Part shown: positions 29,542 through 38,899 of the stretch, in pieces | Layout of the letters: each line of letters begins with the position of its first letter | Position numbering within the stretch: the first letter of the stretch is position 1 | NCBI RefSeq assembly: GCF_030767025.1 | Contig: NZ_JASITE010000005.1 | Location: forward strand, 124,001-188,000 | Length of the DNA stretch: 64,000 nt | Direction of reading: 5' to 3' | Source: Nocardia sp. CC227C | GTDB lineage: Bacteria > Actinomycetota > Actinomycetes > Mycobacteriales > Mycobacteriaceae | Notes under the pieces: model-generated | Seen by the model: only the letters and a program-made list of their open reading frames with translations | The model's database searches: none | What the model was told of the DNA's origin: nothing | Translations under genes and position numbers: made by a program

Positions 29542-30873
29542 ATGGTGGCAGTGCGACGCGGACTTCGACGCTGGGTGCTCTATCCGCTGATCTTCCTGGT
29601 CGTCACGCTCCTGGCGGCGGTGGTGGCGGGGTACGCGTTCTACCGGCTCACGCTGTACAAGGCCGGACCGCCGCAGAGCGGTCGGCTCGCGTTGACCGGC
29701 GGCACGGTGCTGCTGGGCCCCGACCTGACCCCGGTGGCGAATGCGACGGTCCTCATCGAGAACGGTGTCATCGTCGCGGCCGGACCGGATGTGGAGATAC
29801 CGTCCGACACCGAGCGCCGGGACGTCTCCGGCCGCACCGTGCTACCCGGGTTGATCGACTCCCACGTACATCTGAGCTCACCCCAGCGCGAGCGCGGGGA
29901 GGAGATCGGTTTCTGGGATATGCCGGGTGTCGTCGCCGACTGGGTCCGCTACTACCCGGGCAAGCGCAGGGACTTCCTGAGCCACGGGGTCACCACCGTG
30001 CGCAGCATGGGCGACGAGAACACCTGGGTACACGACTTCCGACGCGAGATCGCCGAAGGCGAACTGGAGGGACCGCGGCTACTCATCGCGGGGCCGATGT
30101 TCACCACGCCGGGCGGCCATCCCGTCGCGACCTTCGGCCTGGAGCGCGATTCGGACGCGGTCCGGGTGCCCGCCAGCCCCGAGGAGGCGCGCGAGATGGT
30201 GCGCGCACTGGTCACCGGGGACGATCCAGTCGACCTGATCAAGGTGATCCAGGAGCGCGGCAATCCGGAACGCAAAGTCCTGGAACCGATCCGACCCGAC
30301 ATCCTGGCCGCCATCATCGACGAGGCGCACCGGCACGACACGAAGGTCTTCGCGCACTGGGGAACCCGCGAAGACCTCGCCGATCTGATGGCCGCGGGCA
30401 TCGACGGACTCGACCACCTGGAACCGCGCGGCGTCCGCGACGGCTGGCCGGAGGGCCTCCCCGAACTCCTCGTCCAGCGCGGCATCACACTCGCGCCGAC
30501 CCTCGCGGTCACCGATCTGGCCTTCGACGAGGAAACGAAGAAGATCATCTACGAGCGCCTGCGCGAATTCCACGATGCGGGCGGGCGCGTCATCGCGGGC
30601 AGCGACGCGGGAATGCCGGGCGTCCATGCCGGAGACGGCCTCGTCCGCGAGGTCGAACTCCTGGTGGCCGCGGGCTTCACCCCGCGCGAGGCCATCATCG
30701 CGGCCACCGTCACCCCGGCGGCGGCCCTGCGCGCCGACACCATCGGCGTGCTCGAACCGGGCCGCGCCGCCGACCTGCTCATCGTGCGGGGTGACCCGAC
30801 CGCCGATATCGGCGCACTGCGTGCCGTCGACGCGGTTCTGCGCGACGGCCGATCGGTGGTCGAGAACGACTAG
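29542..30873 (+). CDS. Membrane-anchored amidohydrolase
   Basis: 443 residues, GAGGAG upstream of the ATG. N-terminal TM (about 13-36), then a metal-dependent amidohydrolase with HVH at 108-110 (LIDSHVHL), later histidines in FAHWGT and LDHLEP, and the Asp in AGSDAGMPG. A C-terminal beta region (GVLEPGRAADLLIVRGDP) closes the sandwich. Family members are imidazolonepropionase- or prolidase-like; the substrate cannot be read from sequence. The active domain should face outside. Probably controlled by the divergent TetR. Confidence 0.88.
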   Translation: MVAVRRGLRRWVLYPLIFLVVTLLAAVVAGYAFYRLTLYKAGPPQSGRLALTGGTVLLGPDLTPVANATVLIENGVIVAAGPDVEIPSDTERRDVSGRTVLPGLIDSHVHLSSPQRERGEEIGFWDMPGVVADWVRYYPGKRRDFLSHGVTTVRSMGDENTWVHDFRREIAEGELEGPRLLIAGPMFTTPGGHPVATFGLERDSDAVRVPASPEEAREMVRALVTGDDPVDLIKVIQERGNPERKVLEPIRPDILAAIIDEAHRHDTKVFAHWGTREDLADLMAAGIDGLDHLEPRGVRDGWPEGLPELLVQRGITLAPTLAVTDLAFDEETKKIIYERLREFHDAGGRVIAGSDAGMPGVHAGDGLVREVELLVAAGFTPREAIIAATVTPAAALRADTIGVLEPGRAADLLIVRGDPTADIGALRAVDAVLRDGRSVVEND

Positions 30874-30904
30874 CGTCACCGGGCCGCCGCCGATCAGCGG
30901 CTTC

Positions 30905-31135
30905 CTACACGCAGAGCCCCGGGAAACCCATCGGATCGCCGGGGGCGACCGAGGAACCGGTCATCAGGCACCTCAGCATGATCTGCGCGAGGTCAACCCC
31001 GGCGGAACCGGTGGAAGCCTGCGGGATCGCGACGGATTCGACCGGCGCGGGCGCTGCGGACGCCGCTGCCGGGGCGAAGCCCAGCCCGAATGTAATGCCT
31101 GCCGCCACAATCATTGTGGATGCCGAACGGAACAC
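30905..31135 (-). CDS. Small secreted protein with two cysteines
   Basis: 76 residues from the GTG at 31135, with AAAGGTGG upstream. The signal peptide (to about residue 27, AAASAAP) is followed by a mature part of about 49 residues with Cys in LRCLMTG and at FPGLCV near the C-terminus, which could form one disulfide. Similar short secreted proteins are common in Nocardia. Function unknown. Confidence 0.72.
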   Translation of the reverse strand: MFRSASTMIVAAGITFGLGFAPAAASAAPAPVESVAIPQASTGSAGVDLAQIMLRCLMTGSSVAPGDPMGFPGLCV

Positions 31136-31220
31136 CGTGCCACCTTTCGAAGTCGGGTCGTGACCGACCGGAGGTAGCAACGAGCCACCAACTTGAAACG
31201 CCACTATTTCCGTTGATCAT

Positions 31221-31238
31221 GAACCTTTGGGCAGGTTC
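31221..31238. promoter_or_regulatory. Short inverted repeat
   Basis: GAACCT-N6-AGGTTC between the nei2 stop and the small secreted-protein gene. It could be a weak terminator for nei2 or an operator for the small gene. Confidence 0.35.
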
Positions 31239-31249
31239 GCCAGGGTGCT

Positions 31250-32062
31250 TCAGCCGGGCTGGCACCCCGGGCACCAGAAAAGGTTCCGGCCCTCCATGAC
31301 CGCATGCAGGACGGTCGTTCCGCACAGGCGGCACGGTTCGCCCTGGCGGCGGTAGACGTAGGTGCGGGGGCGGTCGGCCGCATAGGAGGGCGCACCGTGG
31401 TCGTGTTCGGGTCGCACCACGACCATGACGCCGCGCCGGACACCGACCTTCATGAGTTCGACCAGATCGCCCCAGACGGCCTGCCACTCGTCGCGGCTCA
31501 GCTGCTTGCCCGGACGGTACGGCGAGATGCCGTGGCGGAACAGGACTTCCGCGCGGTAGACATTCCCGACCCCGGCGAGCACCTTCTGGTCCATGAGCAG
31601 TGCGCCGATCGGGCGCTGGGAACGGTGGATGCGGTGCCAGGCCCGGTCGGGATCGGCGTCGCGGCGCAGCGGATCGGGGCCGAGCCGGGCGGTGAGCGCG
31701 TCGACCTCGGGCTCGAGGAGGACCTCGCAGGCGGCCGGGCCGCGCAGATCGGTGCCGTAGGGTTCGTCGGCGCGGCCCGCGCCGACCAGGCGCATGCGGA
31801 CCTCACCCACCGGGTCACCCAGGGGCAGTGGGGATTCGGTGAATTTGCCGTAGAGGCCCAGGTGCACGTGCACGACCAGGCCCGAATCGTAGTGGTGCAG
31901 CAGGTGTTTGCCCCAGGCGTCGGCCTTGGTCAGCACCTGGCCGTCCACCAGCGCCGCGCCCTCGGCGAACCGGCCCTGCGGACTCGACACGCGTACCACT
32001 CCCCCGGCGAAACGCTTGTGGTGCGATTTCGCCAACCGATGCAGCGTATGCCCCTCAGGCAC
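31250..32062 (-). CDS. nei2: Endonuclease VIII-like DNA glycosylase (Nei2, Fpg/Nei family)
   Basis: 270 residues. The mature N-terminus P2-E3 (MPEGHTLHRLA) supplies the catalytic proline and glutamate. The H2TH region contains GALLMDQKVLAGVGNVYRAEVLF. The C-terminal zinc finger is CRLCG...CPGC. It excises oxidised bases and nicks the strand. Equivalent to the Rv2464c-type enzyme, and like that gene sits next to rpiB. Confidence 0.94.
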   Translation of the reverse strand: MPEGHTLHRLAKSHHKRFAGGVVRVSSPQGRFAEGAALVDGQVLTKADAWGKHLLHHYDSGLVVHVHLGLYGKFTESPLPLGDPVGEVRMRLVGAGRADEPYGTDLRGPAACEVLLEPEVDALTARLGPDPLRRDADPDRAWHRIHRSQRPIGALLMDQKVLAGVGNVYRAEVLFRHGISPYRPGKQLSRDEWQAVWGDLVELMKVGVRRGVMVVVRPEHDHGAPSYAADRPRTYVYRRQGEPCRLCGTTVLHAVMEGRNLFWCPGCQPG

Positions 32063-32121
32063 GGGTGATTCTCCTGGGTATCCGACGCCGGAGCGCGGAG
32101 TCGTTGCCGGGCAGCCGATTA

Positions 32122-32149
32122 CGCGCGCCCCTCCGATCGGGGGCGCGCG
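32122..32149 (-). terminator. Terminator after rpiB
   Basis: A perfect 10-bp stem (CGCGCGCCCC / GGGGCGCGCG) with an 8-base loop, ten bases past the rpiB stop. No T-tract. Confidence 0.7.
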
Positions 32150-32158
32150 GTCGACGGC

Positions 32159-32632
32159 TCAGTACGCGGGCACCTCGGGCGCGACGCCGGTCTTCTCGTA
32201 CTCCGCCAGGATGTCGATGCGGCGCTGGTGGCGCTCCTCCTCCGACCACGGGGTGGCGAGGAAGGCGTCCACGATGGCGAGCGCCTCTTCGGTGCTGTGC
32301 ATGCGGCCGCCGATGCCGATCAGCTGCGCATTGTTGTGCTGACGGGCCAGCTGCGCGGTCTCCACGCTCCAGGCCAGGGCGCAGCGGGCGCCCGGCACCT
32401 TGTTGGCGGCGATCTGCTCGCCATTGCCGCTGCCGCCGAACACCAGGCCCAGGCTGCCCGGATCCGCGACCGTGCGGCGGGCGGCCTCGATGCAGAAGGC
32501 CGGGTAGTCGTCGAGAGCGTCGTACTCGAGCGCACCGCAGTCGACGACGTCGTGACCGGCCGCCCGCAGGTGTTCCTTGACGTGGTTCTTGAGTTCGAAG
32601 CCGGCATGGTCGGCACCCAGGTATACGCGCAT
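32159..32632 (-). CDS. rpiB: Ribose-5-phosphate isomerase B
   Basis: 157 residues from the ATG giving MRVYLGADHAGFELK. GGSGNGEQIAANKVPG and RHQRRIDILAEYE are hallmark RpiB segments. As in the mycobacterial enzyme, the Glu of the NGEQ loop is expected to act as base. It interconverts ribose- and ribulose-5-phosphate in the pentose phosphate pathway. Divergent from the M48 peptidase gene. Confidence 0.97.
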   Translation of the reverse strand: MRVYLGADHAGFELKNHVKEHLRAAGHDVVDCGALEYDALDDYPAFCIEAARRTVADPGSLGLVFGGSGNGEQIAANKVPGARCALAWSVETAQLARQHNNAQLIGIGGRMHSTEEALAIVDAFLATPWSEEERHQRRIDILAEYEKTGVAPEVPAY

Positions 32633-32730
32633 GGCTGCGATTGTGTCAGGCCGTCCGGAGCCGACGCGCCCGGGGATGACCCGCCGCCGGAACCGGCCGG
32701 GTGACCGCACGACTGCCTAGAGTTCAGCCC

Positions 32731-33894
32731 ATGACGTCCGATGATCGACCGCAGTCGACGCCAGCGCAGCCGGAATCCGGCGGCGCCGCACCACAGCCCC
32801 CGACCAGCCCGAACCCGGCCGCGTGGAATCCGGTGACCGGGATGGCCGGGTGGGATCCCCGGATCGGGCCGCCCGGGTGGGCGCCGCAGACCGGGTACAC
32901 GCCGCCGCCGGTCCGCCACCACGACGGGACGCGCGGCCTGTCGCCGTTCGGCATGCCCGCCCGGCACAGCTGGGAGATACCGCTGCTGGTGATCGTGGTG
33001 GTGCTCACCAGCTTCGCGTACCTGTTCTCGATTCTGCTGCTGCTGATCGGGGCGATCAACGAGTACGTGCTGATTCTGCTGACCGCGCCGGTGCTGCTGT
33101 GGCTCGGCCGCGGCATGAACTACGCCACCATGCGGATCAACGCCGTGAAGATGTCGCCCACCCAATTCCCCGAGGGCTACCGCATGGTCCAGGAGGCGGC
33201 CGCGCGGTTCGGGATGACCCAGGTGCCGGACGCCTACGTGCTGCTCGGCAACGGCGCGATCAACGCCTTCGCCTCCGGGCACGGATTCCGGCGGTTCGTC
33301 GTGGTCTACAGCGACCTGTTCGAGATCGGCGGCAAGGCTCGCGATCCCGAGGGGCTGGCCTTCATCATCGGCCACGAGGTGGGGCATATCGCCGCGGGGC
33401 ATGTCTCCTACTGGCGGCAGCTCGGCATGTTCCTGGTGCCGTTCCTGCCGATCCTCGGCAACTCGCTCATCCGGTCGCAGGAGTACACCGCCGACAATCA
33501 CGGCTACTGCAATCGGCACACCGGCGCGCCGGGCGCCATGCGGACGCTCGCCGCGGGCAAATACCTCAACGCGCTGGTCGGCTTCGACGAAATGGCCGAC
33601 CGCGCCGCCCAGGAGAAGGGCTTCATGGTGTGGATCGTCAACGCCATGTCCAGCCACCCGGTGCTGACCTGGCGCATGTGGGCGCTGCGCGACCGCAGCC
33701 GCCACGGCAGGCTCTTCCTCCGCCCCACCCCACCGACCCCGCACCATCCGACGGCCGGGCCGGGCGGCGGCCTTCCGGCGCATCCGTTCGGCGCACATCC
33801 GACCGGCGGCTACGCGTCGTCGCCGATGACCGGCGGCTATCCCCAGCCGCCTACCGGCGGTGGTCATCCCCTCCCACCGACGGCGGGCGGCTAG
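32731..33894 (+). CDS. M48-family membrane metallopeptidase
   Basis: 387 residues from the ATG at 32731; a GTG at 32701 would add ten. The N-terminus is Pro/Gly-rich and disordered. Two TM segments (about 85-130) precede the protease domain with HEVGH in IIGHEVGHIAAGHVS and a downstream Glu in RSQEYTADNHG. HExxH plus this Glu bind zinc as in HtpX-like enzymes. A Pro/Gly/Tyr-rich tail closes the protein. Likely membrane-protein quality control; substrate unknown. Confidence 0.87.
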   Translation: MTSDDRPQSTPAQPESGGAAPQPPTSPNPAAWNPVTGMAGWDPRIGPPGWAPQTGYTPPPVRHHDGTRGLSPFGMPARHSWEIPLLVIVVVLTSFAYLFSILLLLIGAINEYVLILLTAPVLLWLGRGMNYATMRINAVKMSPTQFPEGYRMVQEAAARFGMTQVPDAYVLLGNGAINAFASGHGFRRFVVVYSDLFEIGGKARDPEGLAFIIGHEVGHIAAGHVSYWRQLGMFLVPFLPILGNSLIRSQEYTADNHGYCNRHTGAPGAMRTLAAGKYLNALVGFDEMADRAAQEKGFMVWIVNAMSSHPVLTWRMWALRDRSRHGRLFLRPTPPTPHHPTAGPGGGLPAHPFGAHPTGGYASSPMTGGYPQPPTGGGHPLPPTAGG

Positions 33895-33917
33895 TCCGCC
33901 GGGCCGGCAGCCCGTGA

Positions 33918-34553
33918 TCAGTCGAAGACCGGGTCCTCGGTGCGGGTGCGCTTCAGTTCGAAGAAGTGCGGGTAGGAGGCGAGGGCGACGACGCCGTCCC
34001 AGATTTTGCCCGCCTCCTCGCCGCGCGGGACGCGGGACAGCACCGGCCCGAAGAAGGCGACATCGTTGACGTGGATCGTCGGGGTGCCGACATCCTTGCC
34101 GACCTTGTCCATGCCCGCGTGGTGGCTGGTGCGCAGTGCCTCGTCGTAGTCGGTGGAGGTGGCGGCGGCGGCCAGTTCGGCGGGCAGCCCCACCTCGGCG
34201 AGCGCGTCGGCGATCACGGCATCGAAGGTTTCCAGCGTGGATTCCCGCTCGTATTCGGCGCGCCGGTCGTGGATGCGGGTGCCCATGGCGGTGTAGAGCG
34301 GGGCGAGGATCTTGTCGCCGTGGTCCTGGGCGGCGGCGATGGCGACCCGGACCGGCCCCCACGCGCTGGCCATGAGTTCGCGGTACTGCTCCGGCAGGTC
34401 CTCGTCGCCCTCGTTGAGCACCGCCAGGCTCATGACGTGGAAGCGCGCCTCGATATCGCGGACCTGCTCGACCTCCAGGATCCAGCGGGAAGTGATCCAG
34501 CACCACGGGCACAGCGGGTCGAACCAGAAGTCGACGGTGTCCTTATTGCTCAC
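33918..34553 (-). CDS. DsbA-like mycothiol-dependent nitroreductase (Rv2466c type)
   Basis: 211 residues from the GTG at 34553, AAAGGA seven bases upstream. The thioredoxin-fold active site is C15-P-W-C18 in [11 protein letters not shown], with a helical insertion and cis-Pro region TPTIHVN. No signal peptide, so it is cytoplasmic. The mycobacterial relative uses mycothiol, responds to oxidative stress and activates nitro prodrugs. In the tuberculosis genome it likewise sits beside rpiB and pepN. Confidence 0.9.
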   Translation of the reverse strand: MSNKDTVDFWFDPLCPWCWITSRWILEVEQVRDIEARFHVMSLAVLNEGDEDLPEQYRELMASAWGPVRVAIAAAQDHGDKILAPLYTAMGTRIHDRRAEYERESTLETFDAVIADALAEVGLPAELAAAATSTDYDEALRTSHHAGMDKVGKDVGTPTIHVNDVAFFGPVLSRVPRGEEAGKIWDGVVALASYPHFFELKRTRTEDPVFD

Positions 34554-34709
34554 GGCAAGTCCTTTCGAGGGCGGGCGGGGCCATACTCCGGAGACAACAA
34601 TTCGCGATTGTGCCGATATTTCCTCCGGGCACACTCCGCCGCGCGTTAGGGTCGGGAGGAGTCCGGTCGTAAACGCCCGCAGCAGTCGCGTCGCAGGGAG
34701 GTGTCGGCA

Positions 34710-35930
34710 TTGACCACAGCATCCAGATTCGTCATCGCAGGCGGGGGGCTGGCGGCGGCCAAGCTCGCGGAAGCCCTGCGCGCCAATGATTTCGACGGCA
34801 CGGTGACCCTCATCAGCGCCGAGGAGCATCTGCCCTACGAGCGGCCGCCGCTGTCCAAGGAACATCTGCTGGGCAAGAAGTCGCTCACCGAGTTCACCGT
34901 GGACCCGGCGCCGTGGTACCGCGACCACCACATCGAGGTCATGCTCGGCACCACCGTCACCGCCATCGACCGCACCACCAAAACCGTTGCGCTGCCGGAC
35001 GGTACGACGCTGCCCTACGACAAGCTGGCGCTGGCGACCGGCTCGCGCCCGCGCAAACTCCCGGTCCCGGGCGCGGACGCCGAGGGCGTGCACACGCTGC
35101 GTTTCATCGAGGATTCCGACACGCTGCTGTCGCTGTTCGGCTCGGCGGGCAGGCTCGCCGTGATCGGCGGCGGCTGGATCGGCCTCGAGGTCACCGCTGC
35201 CGCCCGCAATGCCCGGGTCGAGGTCACCCTGCTGGAAGCGGAGTCGACCACGCTGAAGGGGGTGCTCGGCCCCGAGATGGGCGAGGTCTTCGCCGACCTG
35301 CATCGCGCCCACGGCGTCGACCTGCGCACCGAGGTGCGGGTCGCGGAGATCCTCACCGTCGACGGCAAGGCCACCGGGGTGCGGCTGGCCGACGACACCC
35401 GTATCGACGCCGACGCCGTTCTCGTCGCGGTGGGCGCGCGCCCGAATATCGAACTCGCCGCCGACGCCGGACTCGGCGTCGAGGGCGGGGTGCTGGTGGA
35501 CGAGAGCCTGGCCACCAGCGACCCGGATATCGTGGCCGTCGGCGATATCGCCGATCAGCAGCATCCGGTGCTCGGGCGGCGGGTCCGGGTGGAACACTGG
35601 GCGAACGCCCTCAACCAGCCCGAGGTCGCGGCCAAGACCATGATCGGCAAATCGGCCGTCTACGACCGGCTGCCCTACTTCTTCACCGATCAGTACGACC
35701 TCGGCATGGAATACACCGGCTATGTGTCCCCACGGCAGGAAGCCAGGGTGGTGGTGCGTGGCGATGTGGGCGAGCGCGAGTTCATCGCCTTCTGGCTCGA
35801 CAGCGCCGATCGCGTGCTGGCCGGTATGAACGTGAACGTCTGGGACGTGACGGATCGCATCAAGGAACTGATACTGAGCGGCGAACCGGTCGATCCGGAC
35901 CGCCTCGCCGACCCGGAAGCACCATTGTGA
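34710..35930 (+). CDS. FAD-dependent NAD(P)H:ferredoxin reductase-like flavoprotein
   Basis: 406 residues from a TTG with GGGAGG six bases upstream; the GTG at 34701 overlaps that site. FAD motif [19 protein letters not shown](P) motif [18 protein letters not shown]-type motif ATGSRPR; second FAD motif VAVGDIAD. The C-terminal reductase domain ([10 protein letters not shown]) marks it as the rhodocoxin/putidaredoxin reductase class that serves cytochrome P450 ferredoxins. No ferredoxin or P450 gene is adjacent. Divergent from the CPWC nitroreductase. Confidence 0.9.
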   Translation: MTTASRFVIAGGGLAAAKLAEALRANDFDGTVTLISAEEHLPYERPPLSKEHLLGKKSLTEFTVDPAPWYRDHHIEVMLGTTVTAIDRTTKTVALPDGTTLPYDKLALATGSRPRKLPVPGADAEGVHTLRFIEDSDTLLSLFGSAGRLAVIGGGWIGLEVTAAARNARVEVTLLEAESTTLKGVLGPEMGEVFADLHRAHGVDLRTEVRVAEILTVDGKATGVRLADDTRIDADAVLVAVGARPNIELAADAGLGVEGGVLVDESLATSDPDIVAVGDIADQQHPVLGRRVRVEHWANALNQPEVAAKTMIGKSAVYDRLPYFFTDQYDLGMEYTGYVSPRQEARVVVRGDVGEREFIAFWLDSADRVLAGMNVNVWDVTDRIKELILSGEPVDPDRLADPEAPL

Positions 35931-35959
35931 CCACAATCACATAGCATCGCGGCGAAGTC

Positions 35960-35987
35960 TGTCGAGACAGCGGGGTGCGGCTCCGAC
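35960..35987 (+). promoter_or_regulatory. Candidate ECF42 sigma-dependent promoter
   Basis: TGTCGA at 35960 and CGAC at 35984 are 18 bases apart, about 50 bases upstream of the DGPF-protein ATG. ECF42 sigma factors are reported to use a TGTCGA -35 and a CGA-type -10 and to drive their linked DGPF genes. The motif is recalled, not searched. Confidence 0.45.
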
Positions 35988-36037
35988 CCACCCCCGAGCG
36001 CGCCCGCCGGGGGCGCACCGACACAGGGAGCCGAACC

Positions 36038-36439
36038 ATGAAGTACATGCTGATCAAGACCCACACCGCCGCGGCCTACTGCGACACCGCCATGTCCGAG
36101 TGGACGCCGGAGGAGATCGCGGCGAATATCGCTTTCCAGCAGGCGCTCGGCGAGGAACTGTCCAAATCCGGCGAACTGGTCGACGCCCAGGGGCTGGCGG
36201 GTCCGGACGAGGCACGGATCGTCAGCTCCGACGGGCGCTCGGCTCCGGTCGTGACCGACGGCCCGTTCCCGGAGTCCAAGGAGTTCCTGGCCGGGTACTG
36301 GCTTGTGGATGTGGACAGCCCGGAGCGCGCCATCGAGATCGCCGCCAAGGCGTCCGCCTCCCCCGGACCGGGCGGGAAGCCGCTCGGCGAGTACATCGAG
36401 GTGCGGGCGGTCATGAGCGCACCGACCACCGACGCCTGA
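36038..36439 (+). CDS. YCII/DGPF-domain protein, partner of ECF42 sigma factor
   Basis: 133 residues, CAGGGAG upstream. The DGPF motif is in VVTDGPFPESKEFLAGYWL; the overall fold is the YCII ferredoxin-like barrel. DGPF proteins are the conserved neighbours and targets of ECF42 sigma factors, whose gene follows 24 bases later. Biochemical role unknown. Confidence 0.9.
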   Translation: MKYMLIKTHTAAAYCDTAMSEWTPEEIAANIAFQQALGEELSKSGELVDAQGLAGPDEARIVSSDGRSAPVVTDGPFPESKEFLAGYWLVDVDSPERAIEIAAKASASPGPGGKPLGEYIEVRAVMSAPTTDA

Positions 36440-36463
36440 CCGCACCGGCTCGCTGGCTTCGCC

Positions 36464-37840
36464 ATGACTCCGAAGACACCCGAGAGCCGCGTGAATCCCC
36501 GCTCGGGCCAACAAGTTTCGGGATACTCCGACCTGGAGGTCGAGGACCTGCTGCGTGAGTTCGCACCGCAGGTCCTCGGCATCCTGGTGCGGCGCTACCG
36601 GGATTTCGACTCCGCCGAGGACGCCGTGCAGGAGGCGCTGCTCGCCGCCGCCCTGCAATGGCCCGACGAGGGCGTGCCGGAGAATCCGCGCGCCTGGCTC
36701 GTCCAGGTGGCCCAGCGGCGGCTGGTGGACGCCGTGCGCGCCGAAGTAGCGCGACGACAGCGCGAGAGCGCGACGGCCTTGCGGGAAGCGCCCACAACGA
36801 TCGAGGACGACGGCCCCGGAACGGCAGCCGAGGACGACAGTCTCACCCTGTTCTTCCTGTGCTGTCACCCGACGCTGCCCCCGGCCGGTTCCATCGCTCT
36901 CACGCTGCGCGCGGTCGGCGGGCTCACCACCGCCGAGATAGCGCACGCCTTCCTGGTCCCGGAAGCCACCATGGCGCAACGCATCTCCCGCGCCAAGAAG
37001 AAACTCGGCGGCGTCGACCGGCCCTTCGCCATGCCTGCCGAGGACGGCTCCGCACCAACCGCGGCCGAGTGGCGGGACCGGCTCGGAGCCGTCCTGCGAG
37101 TGCTCTACCTCATGTTCACCGAGGGCCACACCACGACGGCCGGGCCGCAGTTGCGGCGCGGCGATCTGGCGACGGAGGCCATCCGGCTGACCCGCGCCGT
37201 GCACCGGCAGCTGCCCGGCGACCACGAGGTCACCGGCCTGCTGGCGCTCATGCTGCTCACCGATGCCCGCCGGGCCGCCCGCTCCGGCCCGAGTGGGGAG
37301 CTGATCCCGCTCGCCGAGCAGGACCGCACCCGCTGGGACCGCGACATGATCACCGAGGGTATGCGGCTGGCGACGCGGGCGGTCGGCGGCGGCCTGCGTC
37401 GCCCCTACCAGATCCAGGCCGCCATCGCCGCACTGCACGCCCAAGCCCGCCGCGCCGAGGACACCGACTGGGACCGAATCCTGCTGCTGTACACCATGCT
37501 CGAGTCCGTCGCCCCCAATCCGATGGTGACGCTCAACCGCGCCGTCGCCACCGCCATGGTGCACGGTCCGGCGGCCGGGCTCGCCGTGGTCGCCGTCCTC
37601 GACGACGCCCTCACCGACACCCACCGTCTCGCCGCCGTCCGCGGCCATTTCCACGAGATGGCGGGCGACCCCGCCGCCGCCATCGCCTGCTACGCCACCG
37701 CGGTCCGCCGCACCACCAGCCTGCCCGAGCGCGACTATCTCACGCTGCGCGCCGCCCGCCTCCGCCGAGAGATGGACAGCCGGTCAGGGGGAACCGGTGG
37801 CGGGGGCCTCTCACACGATGCCGCCACCGGTTCCCCCTGA
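36464..37840 (+). CDS. ECF42-type RNA polymerase sigma factor with C-terminal TPR extension
   Basis: 458 residues, far longer than a usual ECF sigma. Sigma2 domain (about 25-95, DSAEDAVQEALLAAALQWP) and sigma4 domain (about 120-185, LTTAEIAHAFLVPEATMAQRISRAKKKL) are followed by a roughly 250-residue helical extension containing TPR-like repeats (AVRGHFHEMAGDPAAAIACY). In the ECF42 group this extension is needed for activity and replaces an anti-sigma factor; none is encoded here. It forms an operon with the DGPF gene. Confidence 0.92.
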   Translation: MTPKTPESRVNPRSGQQVSGYSDLEVEDLLREFAPQVLGILVRRYRDFDSAEDAVQEALLAAALQWPDEGVPENPRAWLVQVAQRRLVDAVRAEVARRQRESATALREAPTTIEDDGPGTAAEDDSLTLFFLCCHPTLPPAGSIALTLRAVGGLTTAEIAHAFLVPEATMAQRISRAKKKLGGVDRPFAMPAEDGSAPTAAEWRDRLGAVLRVLYLMFTEGHTTTAGPQLRRGDLATEAIRLTRAVHRQLPGDHEVTGLLALMLLTDARRAARSGPSGELIPLAEQDRTRWDRDMITEGMRLATRAVGGGLRRPYQIQAAIAALHAQARRAEDTDWDRILLLYTMLESVAPNPMVTLNRAVATAMVHGPAAGLAVVAVLDDALTDTHRLAAVRGHFHEMAGDPAAAIACYATAVRRTTSLPERDYLTLRAARLRREMDSRSGGTGGGGLSHDAATGSP

Positions 37841-37850
37841 CCGGGCGGTC

Positions 37851-38780
37851 TCAGGCGGCGGCGGAGCGGAAGGCGGTGGGGCTCATGCCCCGGTAGCGCT
37901 TGAAGGCGGCGCTGAAGCCGAAGGGGTCGGCGTAGCCGACGGCCTTGGCGACCTGGGCGATGGTGAAGTCGGTGCCGGTGAGGAGTTCCTCGGCCTCGTC
38001 CATGCGGTATTCGGTGAGGTAGCCCAGCGGTGGGCGACCCATGATTTCGCTGAAGCGTTTGGCGAACAGGGCACGGGAGACTCCGGCGCGGGCGGCGAGC
38101 GAGGCGACCGTCCACGGCGTGGCCGGGCTGCCGTGGATGGCATGCAGCGCGGGGGCGATCACCGGATCGGCGAGGCCGCGATAGAGGGTGGGCGCGTGCG
38201 ATCCCGCACGGTCGAACCAGGTGCACAGGGTGCAGACCAGCGCCCAGTCGAGCAGCCGGTCCATGATCGCGCGCGAACCGGCCGGGCGGGCGGCGCACTC
38301 CTTGACGGTCGATTCCATCCAGTCGCAGGTCTCGGCGTCCTCGCGCACCACGAGGACCGGGGGCAGCGCCTGGAGCAAGCGGTCGTGGCGGCGGCCGGGC
38401 GCCCGGTAGGCGCCGACGATGAGGGCGGTCGCCTCGGGCGATTCGGCGCCCCAGTGGATTCCGCTCAGGTCCTCGGCAGCGCACTCTGCTTCCGCGGCGA
38501 AGCAAGCGATCTCGTACTCCACGTGCGGCGTCCGCAGCGAGGCGACGTCGTCGACGAGGTGGAATACCTCGGGACCGCGCACGATGACGGTGTCGCCCTT
38601 GCTCACTCGCGTCCGGCCGCCATCGGCGAGCACCAGCGTGCCGCCCCCGCGCAGCACGGTGACCATGGTGAGCGGGGCGCGGTCGGCGAAGCGGATGGTC
38701 CACGGCGCTTCCAGCACCGCGTGGCTGACCACCGATCCCTCCGCGCGGATGCCATTCAGGAGTGAACTCACCGGATCCAT
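37851..38780 (-). CDS. AraC-family regulator with N-terminal cupin
   Basis: 309 residues. An N-terminal cupin_6-type domain (about 1-190, MVTVLRGGGTLVLADG...GDTVIVRGPEVFHLVDD) and a C-terminal double HTH (WTVASLAARAGVSRALFAKRF and FTIAQVAKAVGYADPFGFSAAFKRYRGMSPTAFR). It is divergent from a flavodoxin-type oxidoreductase, a common pairing in which the regulator controls the enzyme. Confidence 0.93.
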   Translation of the reverse strand: MDPVSSLLNGIRAEGSVVSHAVLEAPWTIRFADRAPLTMVTVLRGGGTLVLADGGRTRVSKGDTVIVRGPEVFHLVDDVASLRTPHVEYEIACFAAEAECAAEDLSGIHWGAESPEATALIVGAYRAPGRRHDRLLQALPPVLVVREDAETCDWMESTVKECAARPAGSRAIMDRLLDWALVCTLCTWFDRAGSHAPTLYRGLADPVIAPALHAIHGSPATPWTVASLAARAGVSRALFAKRFSEIMGRPPLGYLTEYRMDEAEELLTGTDFTIAQVAKAVGYADPFGFSAAFKRYRGMSPTAFRSAAA

Positions 38781-38899
38781 ACCACCAGAGTAGACGAACT
38801 CCTATCCTTCGGAGCGCTTCTCCCATGGATCGTCCATCCGATCACCGGTTGACTGGTGGTACCGCAAGAGAGATTCCGCCATCAGTCAGGAGAAATCCC

